64,000 nt of DNA from Lentisphaerota bacterium (GTDB lineage Bacteria; Verrucomicrobiota; Lentisphaeria; Victivallales; UBA1829), in contig SUVR01000005.1 of the NCBI GenBank assembly GCA_015061915.1, positions 37,596 through 101,595 on the forward strand, written 5' to 3'. Positions 15,001 through 20,987 of the stretch are shown one piece after another. A model generated the notes under the pieces. It ran no database searches. It saw nothing but the letters and a program-made list of their open reading frames with translations, and was not told where the DNA came from. Within the stretch, counting starts at the first letter, position 1. Every line of letters begins with the position of its first letter. The position numbers were made by a program, and so were the translations under genes.

Positions 15001-18000
15001 TACAGTGTCACGGACGCAACGGTCGCCGATATCTTCGGCTCCGCCGCTCCGGCACTGACCAACGGTAAATACTATGCGCTCAGCGCGGAAAACCTGCTCC
15101 TCATCCAGAACAGCGTTATGGTCGGCGTTAATAAGAACACCGGCAGCTACGTTGTGGCGACCAGTTACAGCAACGGCGCCTGGAGCTGGACCGATCTCGC
15201 CGGAAACGGCGTGGATGCTTCTCTGGTGGAAGGCTTCCTCAACGATCAGCGCGGCGAACTCCGCGGCGGCACCGACCACATCACCATGGCGGGTGCTTAT
15301 GACAGCGGTCTCGCCAGCAACGCCGAATTCACCGGTCTCAAGTACCAGTCCAACGCCGGTACCTTCACCTGGGGCGAAAAAGGATCCTTCAACTACTGGA
15401 ACGAATCCAGCCAGAGCTGGGTCCTGGCAGACAGCCTCCGCGTCAGTATGCCGGACTACACCGCCGACACGATCGAGATCGTGAACGGCTCCACCATCGC
15501 GCTGAACAACTCCATGACACTGGATCAGCTGACAGTCGCAGCAGGCGGTACCCTTACCGTCGGCAGCACCGCAACGCTGACCCTGAACAATGGTAACGGC
15601 ACGGATCTGGTGAACAACGGTACGCTGGACATCGCCGGCGGCATCAAAGTGAACAACGGTGCAACCTGGACCAACGCAGCGGCTTCCTCTGTGAGCTACT
15701 CCGGCAGCGCTCAGACCGTTTACTCCGGCACCACCTACGGCAACCTGACCCTCACCGGCGGCGATAAGACCGCAACCGGTACCCTGACGGTCGCCGGAAC
15801 ACTGACCAACAACACGGTCCTCGACGCAGAAAATGTTGCTCTGAACGATGTCGCCAACAGCGGCACCATGAAGATCAGCGGCACTGCCGCCTGGACCAAC
15901 ACCAGCATCGGCGGCACGGTGGTCTATGACGGCGCCAACCAGAACATCGTGGAAAGCACCTACGAAAACCTGCAGCTGACCGGCGGCACCAAGACCGCAA
16001 CCGGAACGCTGACGGTCTCCGACACGCTGACCAACAGCGCCGTCCTCGACGCAGAAAATGTTGCTCTGAACGACGTCGTCAACAGCGGCACCATGAAGAT
16101 CAGCGGTACTGCCGCCTGGACCAGCACCAGCATTGGCGGTACGGTGGTCTATGACGGCGCAGCACAGGATATCGTGAACAGCACCTACGAAAACCTGCAG
16201 CTGACCGGCGGCGATAAGACCGCCACCGGCACGCTGACGGTCACCGACACGCTGACCAACAGCGCGGTCCTCGACGCAGAAAACGTTGCTCTGAACAATG
16301 TTGCCAACAACGGCACCATGAAGATCAGCGGCACTGCCGCCTGGACCAGCGCCAGCATCGGTGGTACGGTGGTCTATGACGGCGCAGATCAGACGGTTGT
16401 CGGCAGCAAGTACAACAACCTGACCCTCTCCGGCACCGGCACCAAGACTGCCGATGATGCCTTCAGCGTCGGTAACACCCTGACGCAGGCGGCGGGCACG
16501 ATCCTTGATCTGAACTTCGCCACCGCCGGAACGGAATGGAACGGCGCAAAGAGCACCATGTCCGGCACGGTCAACTACAATAAGGCGGGTACGCTGATCG
16601 CGGATCAGTACACCGACCTGAACCTGAACGATAACATCACCGCCAACAGCGCCTTCAGCGTGAGCGGCACCATGACTCTGGCTGCGGATAAGGTCCTCGA
16701 CCTGACCTTCGCAACACAGGGCAATGAATGGACCGCCGCCAACAGCACGCTGAACGGCACGGTCAAGTACAGCGGCACGGCAGCCCAGAAGATCGTGGCA
16801 GATGAATACACCTCTCTGGAACTGACCGGCGGCACCAAGACCGCAACCGGAACGCTGACGGTCACCGACACGCTGACCAACAGCGCCGTCCTTGATGCCG
16901 AAAACGTTGCTCTGAACGATGTCGCCAACAGCGGCACCATGAAGATCAGCGGTACTGCGGCATGGACCAGCGCCAGCATCGGCGGTACGGTGGTCTATGA
17001 CGGCGCAGCACAGAACATCGTGGAAAGCACCTATGAAAACCTGCAGCTGACCGGCGGCACCAAGACCGCAACCGGAACGCTGACGGTCACCGACACGCTG
17101 ACCAACAGCGCCGTCCTCGACGCAGAAAACGTTGCTCTGAACAATGTCGCCAACAACGGCACCATGCAGATCAGCGGCACTGCCGCCTGGACCAGCGCCA
17201 GCATCGGCGGTACGGTGGTCTATGACGGCGCAGATCAGACGGTTGTCGGCAGCAAGTACAACAACCTGACCCTCTCCGGCACCGGCACCAAGACTGCCGG
17301 CGACGGCTTCGGCGTCAGTAACAACCTGGTCCTCAACAATGGTGTGACCATGGAACTGACCGGCGCCACCAGCGGCAACGAATGGAACGCTTCCAAGAGT
17401 ACGCTGAACGGCAATGTGAAGTACAGCGGCACGGCAGCGCAGACCATCGTCTCCGACACCTACAAGAACCTGAGCTTCAGCGGCGGCGCCAAGAAGGCAG
17501 GCTCTGTGGAAGTCACCGGCGATCTGGATGCAGGCTCTGTGGAAGTGGACTTCACGGATGCCGCGACCCTGAAGCTGGGCGGTACGCTCTCCAACTACAC
17601 CAAGATGGATGTGAGCAATATCAATGTCAACTACAACGGCAACGGCGCACAGACCGTGGCGGAACTGGAATACGGCAGCCTGGATCTCTCCGGCAGCGGC
17701 GAAAAGACGTTCAACGGCGATACCGCAGTGAACGGCAACCTGACCCTCTCCGGTGCGGCAGTCGCCAAGTTCGGCGCCAATACCATCACGCTGGGCGGTT
17801 CCTTCAACGGTGCAACCACCGCCAATGCCGATGCAGACGAAGCAGCCTTCATCTACAACGGCACCAAGGCACAGAATGTGGCGGCTCTGGAATATGCTGA
17901 ACTGACCCTCGCCGGCAGCGGTGCCAAGACCGCAAACGGCGATGTGAAGGTCGGCGGCGCTCTTACCAACAGCAGCACGTTCAACGTGAAGAACATCACA

Positions 18001-20541
18001 GCCGGTACGGTTGACAACAGCGGTACGCTGAAGTCCGGCAACGTTGAAACCACCGCGGGCGACTTCGTCAACAGTGGCAGCTTCAACGGCGGTAATGTGA
18101 CGGCGGCGGGCGCAGTCAGCAACAGCGGCAGCTTCACCGGCGGCAGCGTGACTGCCTCCGGCGATGTGACCAACGATGCCAACAGCACCTTCAAGTCCGG
18201 CGCCATCAATGCGGCCGGCGTGACCAACAACGGCACGCTGACCGGCGGCAACATCACCGCCACGGCAAACGGTGTGACCAACAACGGCACGCTGAACAGC
18301 GGCAGCATCAACGCTGCCGGTCAGACTGTGGTCAACGGCGGCACCATGAACGCAGGCGCAGTCAATGCAGACAGCGCAGCCAACAGCGGCAAAATGACCC
18401 TCTCCGGTGCGATCACGGTCGATACCCTCACCAACAATGCGGGTGCGATCCTGACCCTGAAGGCGGACGGCAACAGCTGGAACAGCAGCGCTGTCGGCGG
18501 CACGGTCATCTATGACACCGTGGATCAGGATCTGGTGGCAAGCCAGTACAACGACCTGATCCTCTCCGGCAGCGGCACCACCAAGTACGCGCTGGATCCG
18601 GCATTCGCAGTGGCAGGCACCCTGACGGTCAAGCCGAATGTGACCCTGGTCCTCGGTTATCAGACCACCGGTACGGATTGGGATGCCTCCAAGAGCGATC
18701 TCGCCGGTACCGTGGAATACGCCGCCGACGGCAGCACCGTGGTGGAAGATACCTACACGAACCTGACCTTCAGCGGCAGCCCGGCTGTGATCGATGGCAA
18801 CATCGTTGTGACCGACGCTCTGGATGCAGGTAACGAAACGCTGGAATTCACCGATGACAGCACCCTGACGCTGGGCGGCTCCATCAGCAATTACAGCAAT
18901 ACAGATGTAAGCAACATCGAAGTCATCTACAACGGCAAGGCAAGCCAGAGCATCGCCAGCACCACCTACGGCGATCTGACCCTGACCAACGGCGACAAGA
19001 CCTTCGCAGGCGATGTGGTCGTCAACGGCACTGCCACGATCGATGCCGCCGCCTCCAAGAAGATCAGCGGCACCGGCACGATCAAGGCGCAGGATGCAGT
19101 GATCAACGGCGGCACCGGCAAGGTGGCGATCGACGGCGTGAACGTGGAAAGCGAAAACGGCGTTGCAGTTCAGTCTGCGGCAACCGTGAACTTCTCCAAC
19201 GCTGTCCTCCGCGGCTCCAACGGTTACGCTCTTGATGTCACCGCAGCGGCGCAGGTCGCCCTGAACAACACGCAGATCACCGGCAATGCTTCCGGTATCC
19301 ATGCGGCAGCAGGTGCGAATGTCTCCCTGGAAGGCTCCGCGATCAACGGCAACGGCGCAGCCGGAACCGAAGGCGCAGGCGTCTATGTGGAAGATGGCGC
19401 AACCGTGACCCTGTTCAATACCACCGTGACCGGCAACAACGGCAGCAGTGCCCTGTATGCCGGAGCCGACAGCACGCTGAACCTGATCAACGCCACGATC
19501 GCCGGCAACGAAGCGACCGGTGTGAAGACGGCGGCAGGCAGCAAGCTGAACGCAGTCAACTCCATCCTGACCCACAACTATGCGGGCAGGGATAAGAGCG
19601 ATCTGGTGGTCAACGGCACGGCAAATCTGGTCAGCAATGTGATCGGAACTGCAACCGGCGTTGGCGAAGAAGTTGCGGAAAACAACGTGATGTTCCAGTA
19701 TGAAACCTCCACGACCACCGCAACCGGCGCCGTGAAGACCATTCCGGAAGATACGCTCTTTGCCTCCTACACCACCAATGCCAACGGCAACAAGGTGCCG
19801 GTGACCAGCGTGAAGAACGGTCAGCTTTACATCGATCTGGCGGAAAAGGATACGGTCGCCAACGGCGGCAAGTACATCACGCTGGCGAAGAAGGATGGCG
19901 TGATCACCGGTGCGGCGTACAGCAATACGTACGCAAGCAAGGACTTCGTGACGGTCTTCGGCAATGTCGATACCAACGCAGCCAAGGTGACCACTGACCA
20001 GCTGGGCAACGAATTTGTCAGCAAGAACTATGGTATCATCGGTTCCATCGCTGCGAAGAGCCCGATCGCTTCCAAGCTGCGGGACAACCCGCACGTGGAA
20101 ATCGTGGAATCTCACGATGCCGCTGTCCGTCTGGAAGCGGATGACAGCAAGGTCAACGAGATCGACAAGCCGGTCTTCCTGAAGGATCGCCGTCACCTCT
20201 CCATCTCCGGCACGCTCTCCACTGCCGCGAATATGGATTGGCACGACGACATCTCTGCGGACCGCGATACCGAACTGATGATCGGTGAAAATCTGGATCT
20301 CCTGTTCGGTGCCCGCAACGGCAGAGCAGTGCGTGAACTCGCCAGAGAATTCCGTCACGAAGACGATGAAGCCAGAAGACAGCATAACTATGAATTCAAC
20401 AGCGACAACCTGGATGTGGAAGTCTCCATCGACGATCTCCAGCTGGCGGTGCTTGACTTCAATATGTCCAACTTCACCAAGGCTGAAGTCTTCCGCGATG
20501 AATTCGATGAAGCGATTGAAGCCATGCTGACTATGAGCTGA
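1..20541 (+). CDS. giant secreted repeat / beta-helix surface protein (5' partial)
   Basis: The reading frame is already open at base 1 and stays open to a TGA at 20539-20541, so the start lies outside the window and the first in-window GTG (46) is not a real start. More than 6,800 residues are visible, dominated by variants of YGNLTLSGSGTKT and SGTMKISGTAAW, rich in T, N, G, A, S and V. I noticed no cysteine by eye. Interspersed are beta-helix-like blocks with NSxIxxN-type rungs and CSLREA-like motifs (GETSLREA near 9580) in which the cysteine is replaced. The last ~150 residues (from about 20060) are different: charged, rich in D, E and R, and not an autotransporter barrel. By family knowledge such proteins are exported adhesins or matrix/S-layer-like components. 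The export signal would be upstream and unseen. Internal repeats are near-identical at DNA level. A strong terminator follows. Function is inferred only. Confidence 0.9.
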   Translation: MILSGTAESIKTASGVLNVNGSFTNSGIFNGEAVNADSLTNSGVFTGAAVTTDALTNSGKMTLSGALKTGTINNHNGTLTLSADGNSWNTNQTVAGTVIYNSTGAQNVVASKYANLTLTGYNSVKTVAADTFGASVITLDKDTTLNLNYAVTTAPWTAANSTLNGTVNYLSTATGQILVADHYNVLNLAKGSFSVNGDLDVDAAFDAADAVITFTDASSLTLGGSMTRFSKMDVSNIEVAYNGTGSQTVAALTYGALTLSGGAKAFAGNTTVNGELNVDGATVDFGAHNITLLGNFTYTPGSNITASGASFTYGGAAQTVAALNYGTLTLAGSGNKTFTGDTVVAGDLTVSGSAKAVFGANQISVGGSFNGTTANADADEASFIYNGVDQTIAALTYGNLTLSNGGVKTAGDVTVIGALINNSGVNFNAGAVKAATLDNQGNLTLSGSLNVTGEMKNTGVLTLNAQNNSWTAGGTLGGNVVYGYNGTGTQNVIRGTYTNLTLSGTDKAFTGNTVVTGNLNSSAANVDFGSNTVTLSGNFIVAAGRNVDAADATVIYNGTAAQTVAALTYGNLTLSGAGAKNFAGNTVINGSLNAVEADTIDFGSGKITLKGAFSYDNTATVDAADATFEYAGADQNIAALTYGAMILSGTGTNTLTGNTVVSGSVTISSSVTLNGAGKTLTAAGVTVDGDAVRMNTLKLIGVSGTDKYGIVLADGKSLVMNGVAVSGFRGGILANSNSRLTIENSSITGNTTTAQGAGLYIASGATVTMLNSTIANNKGASALYIAGTANLLNVTVAGNDATGIQLESTGTLNAVNSIIAYNYKTGTAELNDVQAVSGSTANLTTTIVGKHNLSDTTGVIELTYSTTGELADASVLFANGEYTNSETIDVYTKDTTLNRWMLNTTTAANGTEYIEIGKTTIANDGMFVTVERDTNGQITSYSSSRTASADAIMTDQIGQTVTNSYGYIGAIRTAGARISLEVTTGGAATTGETTFAEALNNVNVLKLKNATITFADNVKDVTLYSNITIDGLNIVVEGGSDVRISGADTYSINLTGADASLTFQNITVKDAALNIQSGTASVVNATVSESAITTAAGTTLTLANATLVNKSGTVLTSAGTVNAINSIVVGDVAGTGSINGQYSAFTADVALANNIFTTTKATATGIFGYNDYRMDATGSVYLVDSTNGGALALLNGVMVGYDSVNKEYVIAREKNADGTWNWINAKADAQITALSKDQLGTDRAQNGVNVMGAYDEGTVRSDIFASYHFITSGSGDWDDASIWMFSATGAEGSYQAATGSWRTALPDVNALSVTVKSGHSVNVNSGMDMDQLAIENGAVLNVATGSNLNLVNGDGTDLVNNGTLILNGTITVANGATWTNADTSTVRYTGDQTVYTGTTYGNLTLEGASATRTATGTLTVNGTLTNEGTLNAENISGKTVVNSGTMAITGNAAWNDQTIGGTVIYNGTNAQNIAAGTYNILTLTGSDKTANAAFAVSGAFTLEESASLTMAYSATGSEWTAANSTLSGDVTYGNGGTVIGDEYSNLTISGAASVNGDLTVNGDLTTGTGPVDFNANTVTLNGSFNLGAGGADASEAAFNYAGTDAQTVAALTYKKLTLTGGSKSATGTVIVNAAFSNAVEFDAENLQLMDAATLTNSGTLKLSGNDNRWNTALMVGGTVIYDGADQDVVESKYTNLQLSTSGSTKTVSADTFGVTGSLTLDSGVTLDLAYVTTGNEWSAANSTLNGTVKYSAANDGAVIINDEYSNLTLTGGTKNVNALGDTVKVANAFVNSTNFTANNVEAGSVDNSNGKMTLSGGLRTGVINNTNGTITLAGNNNSWNTNQTVAGTVEYNGTAAQDIVGSTYANLILSGSVKNGTTLGITENLTVAAGASLNAASVNGAAAAVVTNNGTVALSGALSAGTLTNNGTLTAGATTLANLANNGTMTANGALKVSGTVANADSAKLTLNAADNAWTATTLNGEVVFAKKATQVIAGTYNTLTLEGDAKTFAGNVTVNTLNANTGTDFGANDVDLKGAFNVDPAATITANSATVTYSGTSAQSIYTNTTYGNLILTNSSKSAAGTLKVLDTLTNSVTLDAENVDLGTVANTGTMQISGTAKFANGSIGGTVIYDGAAQTVQTNVTYGNLTLSGSGVKTATGTLTVSDSFINGVTLDAENVALGTVDNTGTMKISGTADWNTTSVGGTVEYDGADQNVAASQYANLILSGSGTKTVAADTFGATTLTQNNGTTLKLAFVTDGTEWTAANSTLAGTVEYAMDNSKVIADDYTNLTLSGSATAESKFVVSGNLILAADKTLDLAYVTDGTEWTAANSTLNGTVKYSAAADGAVVINDEYSSLTLTGGVKNVNALGDTVKVANAFVNSTDFTAKNVEAGSVDNSNGKMTLSGKLTTGALTNANGTITAGGALTASAITNTNGVITLNADGNSWNADQTIAGTVIYGGADQTIVSSKYTNLTLSGSGVKTATGTLTVSDSFINSVTIDAENVALGTVDNTGTMKISGSADWNTTSVGGTVEYDGADQNIAASQYATLILSGSGTKTVAADTFGATTLTQNNGTTLKLAFVTDGTEWTAANSTLAGTVEYAMDNSKVIADDYTNLTLSGSATAESKFAVAGNLILAADKTLDLAYVTDGTEWTAANSTLNGTVKYSAAADGAVVINDEYSSLTLTGGVKNVNALGDTVKVANAFVNSTDFTAKNVEAGSVDNSNGKMTLSGKLTTGALTNANGTITAGGALTASAITNTNGVITLNADGNSWNADQTIAGTVIYGGADQTIVSSKYTNLTLSGSGTKTATGTLSVSEAFINSVTLDAENVALGTVDNTGTMKISGTASWNTTSVGGTVEYDGADQNIAASQYATLILSGSGTKTLAGNISATDATLNGVKLNGAGKQAMVSGGMTVTGTAAISNLSLIGTDSNTGVDIAVGAEVLMDAVSVSSYTIGINNGGTLTLQNSSLTDNNTALSNGGTAYLLNVTVAENDMGISNSGTAYLLNTTLVNNATGLSTTGTTHAVNSIFALNTAANVTGTLTSAISVINGDDSTYTADQIKSIFVWNDADQMELLTAANGTRYYAVERESIAGVVTDANGAYTGNGKILKLSRNTNGTITAIAYADSKSGAYTNLLGTDAATMVVTDQVGNSIPTRIELGFIGAVRPAGTAINITVTTLDDVTSATDGETSLREAMAEAVAGGYTEVIVNFKDGLTGTVTLDSELVLDSAMTITINGQQGIALGGELTLNHADGILNVENITVTNGELNVAGGSLHIVNATLNETAVNVNGGTAYLANVTAVMSSNTRAVVGNGKIVTVNGGAAYAYNSILFGATDLTGAQYSIFQGAAAAGQGNIGNATAVQIFGSNAPVFENGIYKINTTNTALYSIQNSVLVGFNAADSSYAISKDGGTTWIGADGNAATGSYQAIAEDQLGNIRGTVTVTGAVDAANLSAVKYHYQTLAGDHQLSDALADTFRISANGIDWMNIAGWRVAKPTADNAESITVVSGSSLTIDETATLDQFVNNGTVTVADGVTLNIADGTGDDLTNNGTLNVTGEIAVASGAAWNNAADSTVNYNGADQTVYNTTYGNLTLSGSGTKTAAGTLTVAGTLTNNVTLDAENVDLNTVNNSGIMQISGTAAWTSSSIGGTVVYDGAAQNIVESTYNNLTLTGGDKTSTGTLKVAGTLTNSVTLDAENVDLGTVANTGTMQISGTAKFANGSIGGTVVYDGAAQTIQTNVTYGNLTLSGSGVKTATGTLTVSDSFINGVTLDAENVALNTVDNTGTMKISGSAVWTGTSVGGTVEYDGADQNVAASQYANLILSGSGTKTVAADTFGATTLTQNNGTTLKLAFVTDGTEWTAANSTLNGTVEYAMDNSKVIADDYTNLTLSGSATAESAFKVSNALTLASGKTLDLAYVTTGDEWTAANSTLNGTIKYSAAADGTVVVADDYTNLTLEGGSKSAASDLAVSGILLNNASAFAAQAITAGTLNNNGALTANGAVKATTLTNGDSAVLTLNAAGNSWTATTLGGEMIYAGAATEVITGTYNTLTVNTAAAFAGDVAVTTLNANADTDFGTNEVDLKGAFNIGTGVTITADSADVIYSGAAQEVKALTYGSLTLSGSGDKTFAGNVTTGDLAISGTAVAKFGANTITVGGSFTGATAANADADEATFIYNGADQTVAGIKYGNLTLTGSGIKTAGDVEVVNTLINNENITFNAGAVTAATLNNSGIMNATGAVVVTTLTNVEGAKLTLNAAGNSWTATTLNGEVVYAGSASSVIAGQYDVLTINTAAAFAGDVMVNTLNANANTDFGANAVDLKDAFNVKSGAVITANSADVIYSGADQEVKALTYGSLLLSGGDKTFAGNVTTGDLEISGTAVAKFGANTITVGGNFTGATDSNADADEATFIYNGSAAQNVAGLTYGKLSFTGAGAKTLTGNMTVNGAFSVEADADFGTNAVTLKSAMTVAAGKTFDAADATFTYAGTANSIFSTTYGALTLEDSDKIMTGSVTVNGVTNIKAVDLAGNGNTFTAVGGIRINTGATRISDLTITGTADTYALNTTNGAKLVLDGVSVTNSRGALLVGLYSEVTVKNSSFSGNNFTGAAEQHHATVAVAQNGKLTMLNSTIAGNTAMNVIYTATNGSVALLNTTVASNIGTGVRVDAGASFTAVNAIIAYNRISGAYSDLFFGSASDVTLVSSVVGNYALGSDTIADATQVTYGATVDTSSALFANYDTTAGYMMPVISTDSATGTDYIALAGKTVANGGKFVNVTTDADGAITAYTYSDTNNGSAIVTDQLGNSFVSTEYGIIGSIAASQVKMSLVVTVEDDPASGYTGTTLRDALENAKLMMLSNATITFSSNVDSVALAGALTIDGMNVTLDGTGVVISGQSITLSGANAGLTLKGITVTNSALNINAGTAHMINSTISNAPVTLANGTTLHLANVTMYAATGDAIVNGGTVNAYNSIVAGNISGTGAVNGYYSIFTGSPVLTNNTYSVTDATVADIFGSAAPALTNGKYYALSAENLLLIQNSVMVGVNKNTGSYVVATSYSNGAWSWTDLAGNGVDASLVEGFLNDQRGELRGGTDHITMAGAYDSGLASNAEFTGLKYQSNAGTFTWGEKGSFNYWNESSQSWVLADSLRVSMPDYTADTIEIVNGSTIALNNSMTLDQLTVAAGGTLTVGSTATLTLNNGNGTDLVNNGTLDIAGGIKVNNGATWTNAAASSVSYSGSAQTVYSGTTYGNLTLTGGDKTATGTLTVAGTLTNNTVLDAENVALNDVANSGTMKISGTAAWTNTSIGGTVVYDGANQNIVESTYENLQLTGGTKTATGTLTVSDTLTNSAVLDAENVALNDVVNSGTMKISGTAAWTSTSIGGTVVYDGAAQDIVNSTYENLQLTGGDKTATGTLTVTDTLTNSAVLDAENVALNNVANNGTMKISGTAAWTSASIGGTVVYDGADQTVVGSKYNNLTLSGTGTKTADDAFSVGNTLTQAAGTILDLNFATAGTEWNGAKSTMSGTVNYNKAGTLIADQYTDLNLNDNITANSAFSVSGTMTLAADKVLDLTFATQGNEWTAANSTLNGTVKYSGTAAQKIVADEYTSLELTGGTKTATGTLTVTDTLTNSAVLDAENVALNDVANSGTMKISGTAAWTSASIGGTVVYDGAAQNIVESTYENLQLTGGTKTATGTLTVTDTLTNSAVLDAENVALNNVANNGTMQISGTAAWTSASIGGTVVYDGADQTVVGSKYNNLTLSGTGTKTAGDGFGVSNNLVLNNGVTMELTGATSGNEWNASKSTLNGNVKYSGTAAQTIVSDTYKNLSFSGGAKKAGSVEVTGDLDAGSVEVDFTDAATLKLGGTLSNYTKMDVSNINVNYNGNGAQTVAELEYGSLDLSGSGEKTFNGDTAVNGNLTLSGAAVAKFGANTITLGGSFNGATTANADADEAAFIYNGTKAQNVAALEYAELTLAGSGAKTANGDVKVGGALTNSSTFNVKNITAGTVDNSGTLKSGNVETTAGDFVNSGSFNGGNVTAAGAVSNSGSFTGGSVTASGDVTNDANSTFKSGAINAAGVTNNGTLTGGNITATANGVTNNGTLNSGSINAAGQTVVNGGTMNAGAVNADSAANSGKMTLSGAITVDTLTNNAGAILTLKADGNSWNSSAVGGTVIYDTVDQDLVASQYNDLILSGSGTTKYALDPAFAVAGTLTVKPNVTLVLGYQTTGTDWDASKSDLAGTVEYAADGSTVVEDTYTNLTFSGSPAVIDGNIVVTDALDAGNETLEFTDDSTLTLGGSISNYSNTDVSNIEVIYNGKASQSIASTTYGDLTLTNGDKTFAGDVVVNGTATIDAAASKKISGTGTIKAQDAVINGGTGKVAIDGVNVESENGVAVQSAATVNFSNAVLRGSNGYALDVTAAAQVALNNTQITGNASGIHAAAGANVSLEGSAINGNGAAGTEGAGVYVEDGATVTLFNTTVTGNNGSSALYAGADSTLNLINATIAGNEATGVKTAAGSKLNAVNSILTHNYAGRDKSDLVVNGTANLVSNVIGTATGVGEEVAENNVMFQYETSTTTATGAVKTIPEDTLFASYTTNANGNKVPVTSVKNGQLYIDLAEKDTVANGGKYITLAKKDGVITGAAYSNTYASKDFVTVFGNVDTNAAKVTTDQLGNEFVSKNYGIIGSIAAKSPIASKLRDNPHVEIVESHDAAVRLEADDSKVNEIDKPVFLKDRRHLSISGTLSTAANMDWHDDISADRDTELMIGENLDLLFGARNGRAVRELAREFRHEDDEARRQHNYEFNSDNLDVEVSIDDLQLAVLDFNMSNFTKAEVFRDEFDEAIEAMLTMS
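2030..4100 (+). other. beta-helix cassette A inside the giant protein
   Basis: The first non-repeat cassette contains short rungs (ENSSITGN, LNSTIANN, VNSIIAYN) typical of right-handed parallel beta-helices and choice-of-anchor Q-type proteins. A DQIGQ..YGYIGAIR segment near 2865 follows, then a CSLREA-like start (GETTFAEAL, near 2970), a second helix, a DQLGTDR..MGAYDEG segment (near 3710) and a WDDASIW..VTVKSGHSV block near 3830-3970. The same order recurs in cassettes B and C. Confidence 0.6.
6436..8397 (+). repeat. 981-bp near-identical tandem duplication (two full copies)
   Basis: Copy 1 spans 6436-7416 and copy 2 spans 7417-8397. Landmarks recur exactly 981 bp apart, for example AACCTGACGCTCTCC at 6436 and 7417. 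Only scattered substitutions separate them. The start of a third copy runs from 8398 to about 8660, and a related partial copy begins near 11239. The duplication keeps frame (327 codons). Confidence 0.9.
8690..10700 (+). other. beta-helix cassette B inside the giant protein
   Basis: Same module order as cassette A: helix rungs (QNSSLTDN, LNVTVAEN, VNSIFALN), DQVGNSI..LGFIGAVR near 9450, a CSLREA-like GETSLREAMAEA near 9580, a second helix with IVNATLNE, DQLGNIRG..GAVD near 10305, and a terminal VTVVSGSSLTI block near 10530. Confidence 0.6.
13590..15640 (+). other. beta-helix cassette C inside the giant protein
   Basis: Third full cassette: KNSSFSGN, LNSTIAGN and VNAIIAYN rungs, DQLGNSF..YGIIGSIA near 14400, a CSLREA-like TGTTLRDALENA near 14520, a second helix with MINSTISN, DQRGELRG..MAGAYDSG near 15245, and an IEIVNGSTIAL block near 15475. 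Confidence 0.6.
15736..16410 (+). repeat. three tandem 225-bp (75-residue) units
   Basis: Units begin at the TAC codons at 15736, 15961 and 16186. Each encodes TATGTLTV, LDAENVALN, SGTMKISGTAAW and GGTVVYDGA in order. Confidence 0.85.
16807..17256 (+). repeat. two further tandem 225-bp units
   Basis: Units begin at 16807 and 17032 and match the 15736-16410 units closely. They are separated from them by a diverged ~400-bp spacer carrying the NEWTAANSTLNGTV module. Confidence 0.8.
19030..20060 (+). other. half cassette D leading into the C-terminal domain
   Basis: Only the first half of the cassette is present (LEGSAING, FNTTVTGN, INATIAGN, VNSILTHN rungs and a DQLGNEF..YGIIGSIA segment near 19995). 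Instead of a CSLREA-like second half, the chain passes directly into the charged C-terminal region. Confidence 0.55.
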
Positions 20542-20565
20542 TCCTGAACCGGAACGCTTAACCGG

Positions 20566-20604
20566 AAACGCCTCCATCCAATCGGGTGGGGGCGTTTTCT
20601 TTTG
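20566..20604 (+). terminator. intrinsic terminator of the giant gene
   Basis: The left arm AAACGCCTCCATCC pairs with the right arm GGGTGGGGGCGTTT around a short AATC loop, and a T-rich tract follows. It lies 25 bp after the stop codon. Confidence 0.8.
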
Positions 20605-20605
20605 C

Positions 20606-20633
20606 TTGTATTTTTGAAAATCGCCTCTATATT
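20606..20633 (+). promoter_or_regulatory. housekeeping-type promoter of the Sel1-like gene
   Basis: TTGTAT (20606-20611), a 16-bp spacer, then TATATT (20628-20633). It sits 22 bp before the start codon. Confidence 0.6.
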
Positions 20634-20654
20634 AGGGAAAAGAAAGGAACGACC

Positions 20655-20981
20655 ATGAAAAAAATCTTTGTTTTTCTGCTTTTTCTTCCGTTGGCGGTAT
20701 TTTGTACCGGGATGTATTCGTTTCAGGAGGCACAAAGAGGTGCGGAGCAGGGCAGTATGCCCCACCAGTATGTGCTGGCGGAATATTATGCAAAGGGAAC
20801 CGGCGGTGTGACGCCGGATCTTGCAAAGGCGGCGGAGTGGTACAAAAAATCGGCAGAGCAGGGCTATGCGCTGGCACAGTATGAGTATGCCGTCTTTCTG
20901 GAAACGGGCAGGGGCGCGGCGGAAGCCGGTGTGCCGGAAGCGCAGAATTTCCTGGATATCTCAAGAAAGATCGGGCTGTGA
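20655..20981 (+). CDS. small exported Sel1-repeat protein
   Basis: A 108-residue product. Start at 20655 is chosen because AAAGGA precedes it and the next residues (MKKIFVFLLFLPLAVF) form a classical signal peptide. The mature part contains Sel1/TPR-like helical repeats: AEYYAKGTGG, then AAEWYKKSAEQGYALAQYEY. By family knowledge Sel1 repeats mediate protein-protein contacts in the periplasm; the partner is not indicated here. It has its own promoter and converges on the SDR gene with only six bases between the stops. It is shorter than most Sel1 proteins, with roughly two repeats. Confidence 0.8.
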   Translation: MKKIFVFLLFLPLAVFCTGMYSFQEAQRGAEQGSMPHQYVLAEYYAKGTGGVTPDLAKAAEWYKKSAEQGYALAQYEYAVFLETGRGAAEAGVPEAQNFLDISRKIGL

Positions 20982-20987
20982 CCCGTT

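Noticed and set aside
15736..17256. CRISPR-like regular repeats
   Set aside because: Repeats are contiguous 225-bp coding units without spacers of the right size, and no cas genes are present.
1188..20024. Dozens of open frames of 60-190 codons antisense to the giant gene
   Set aside because: They are shadows of its repetitive, G/C-ending codon usage, recur with each DNA repeat, and have no ribosome binding sites or recognisable products.
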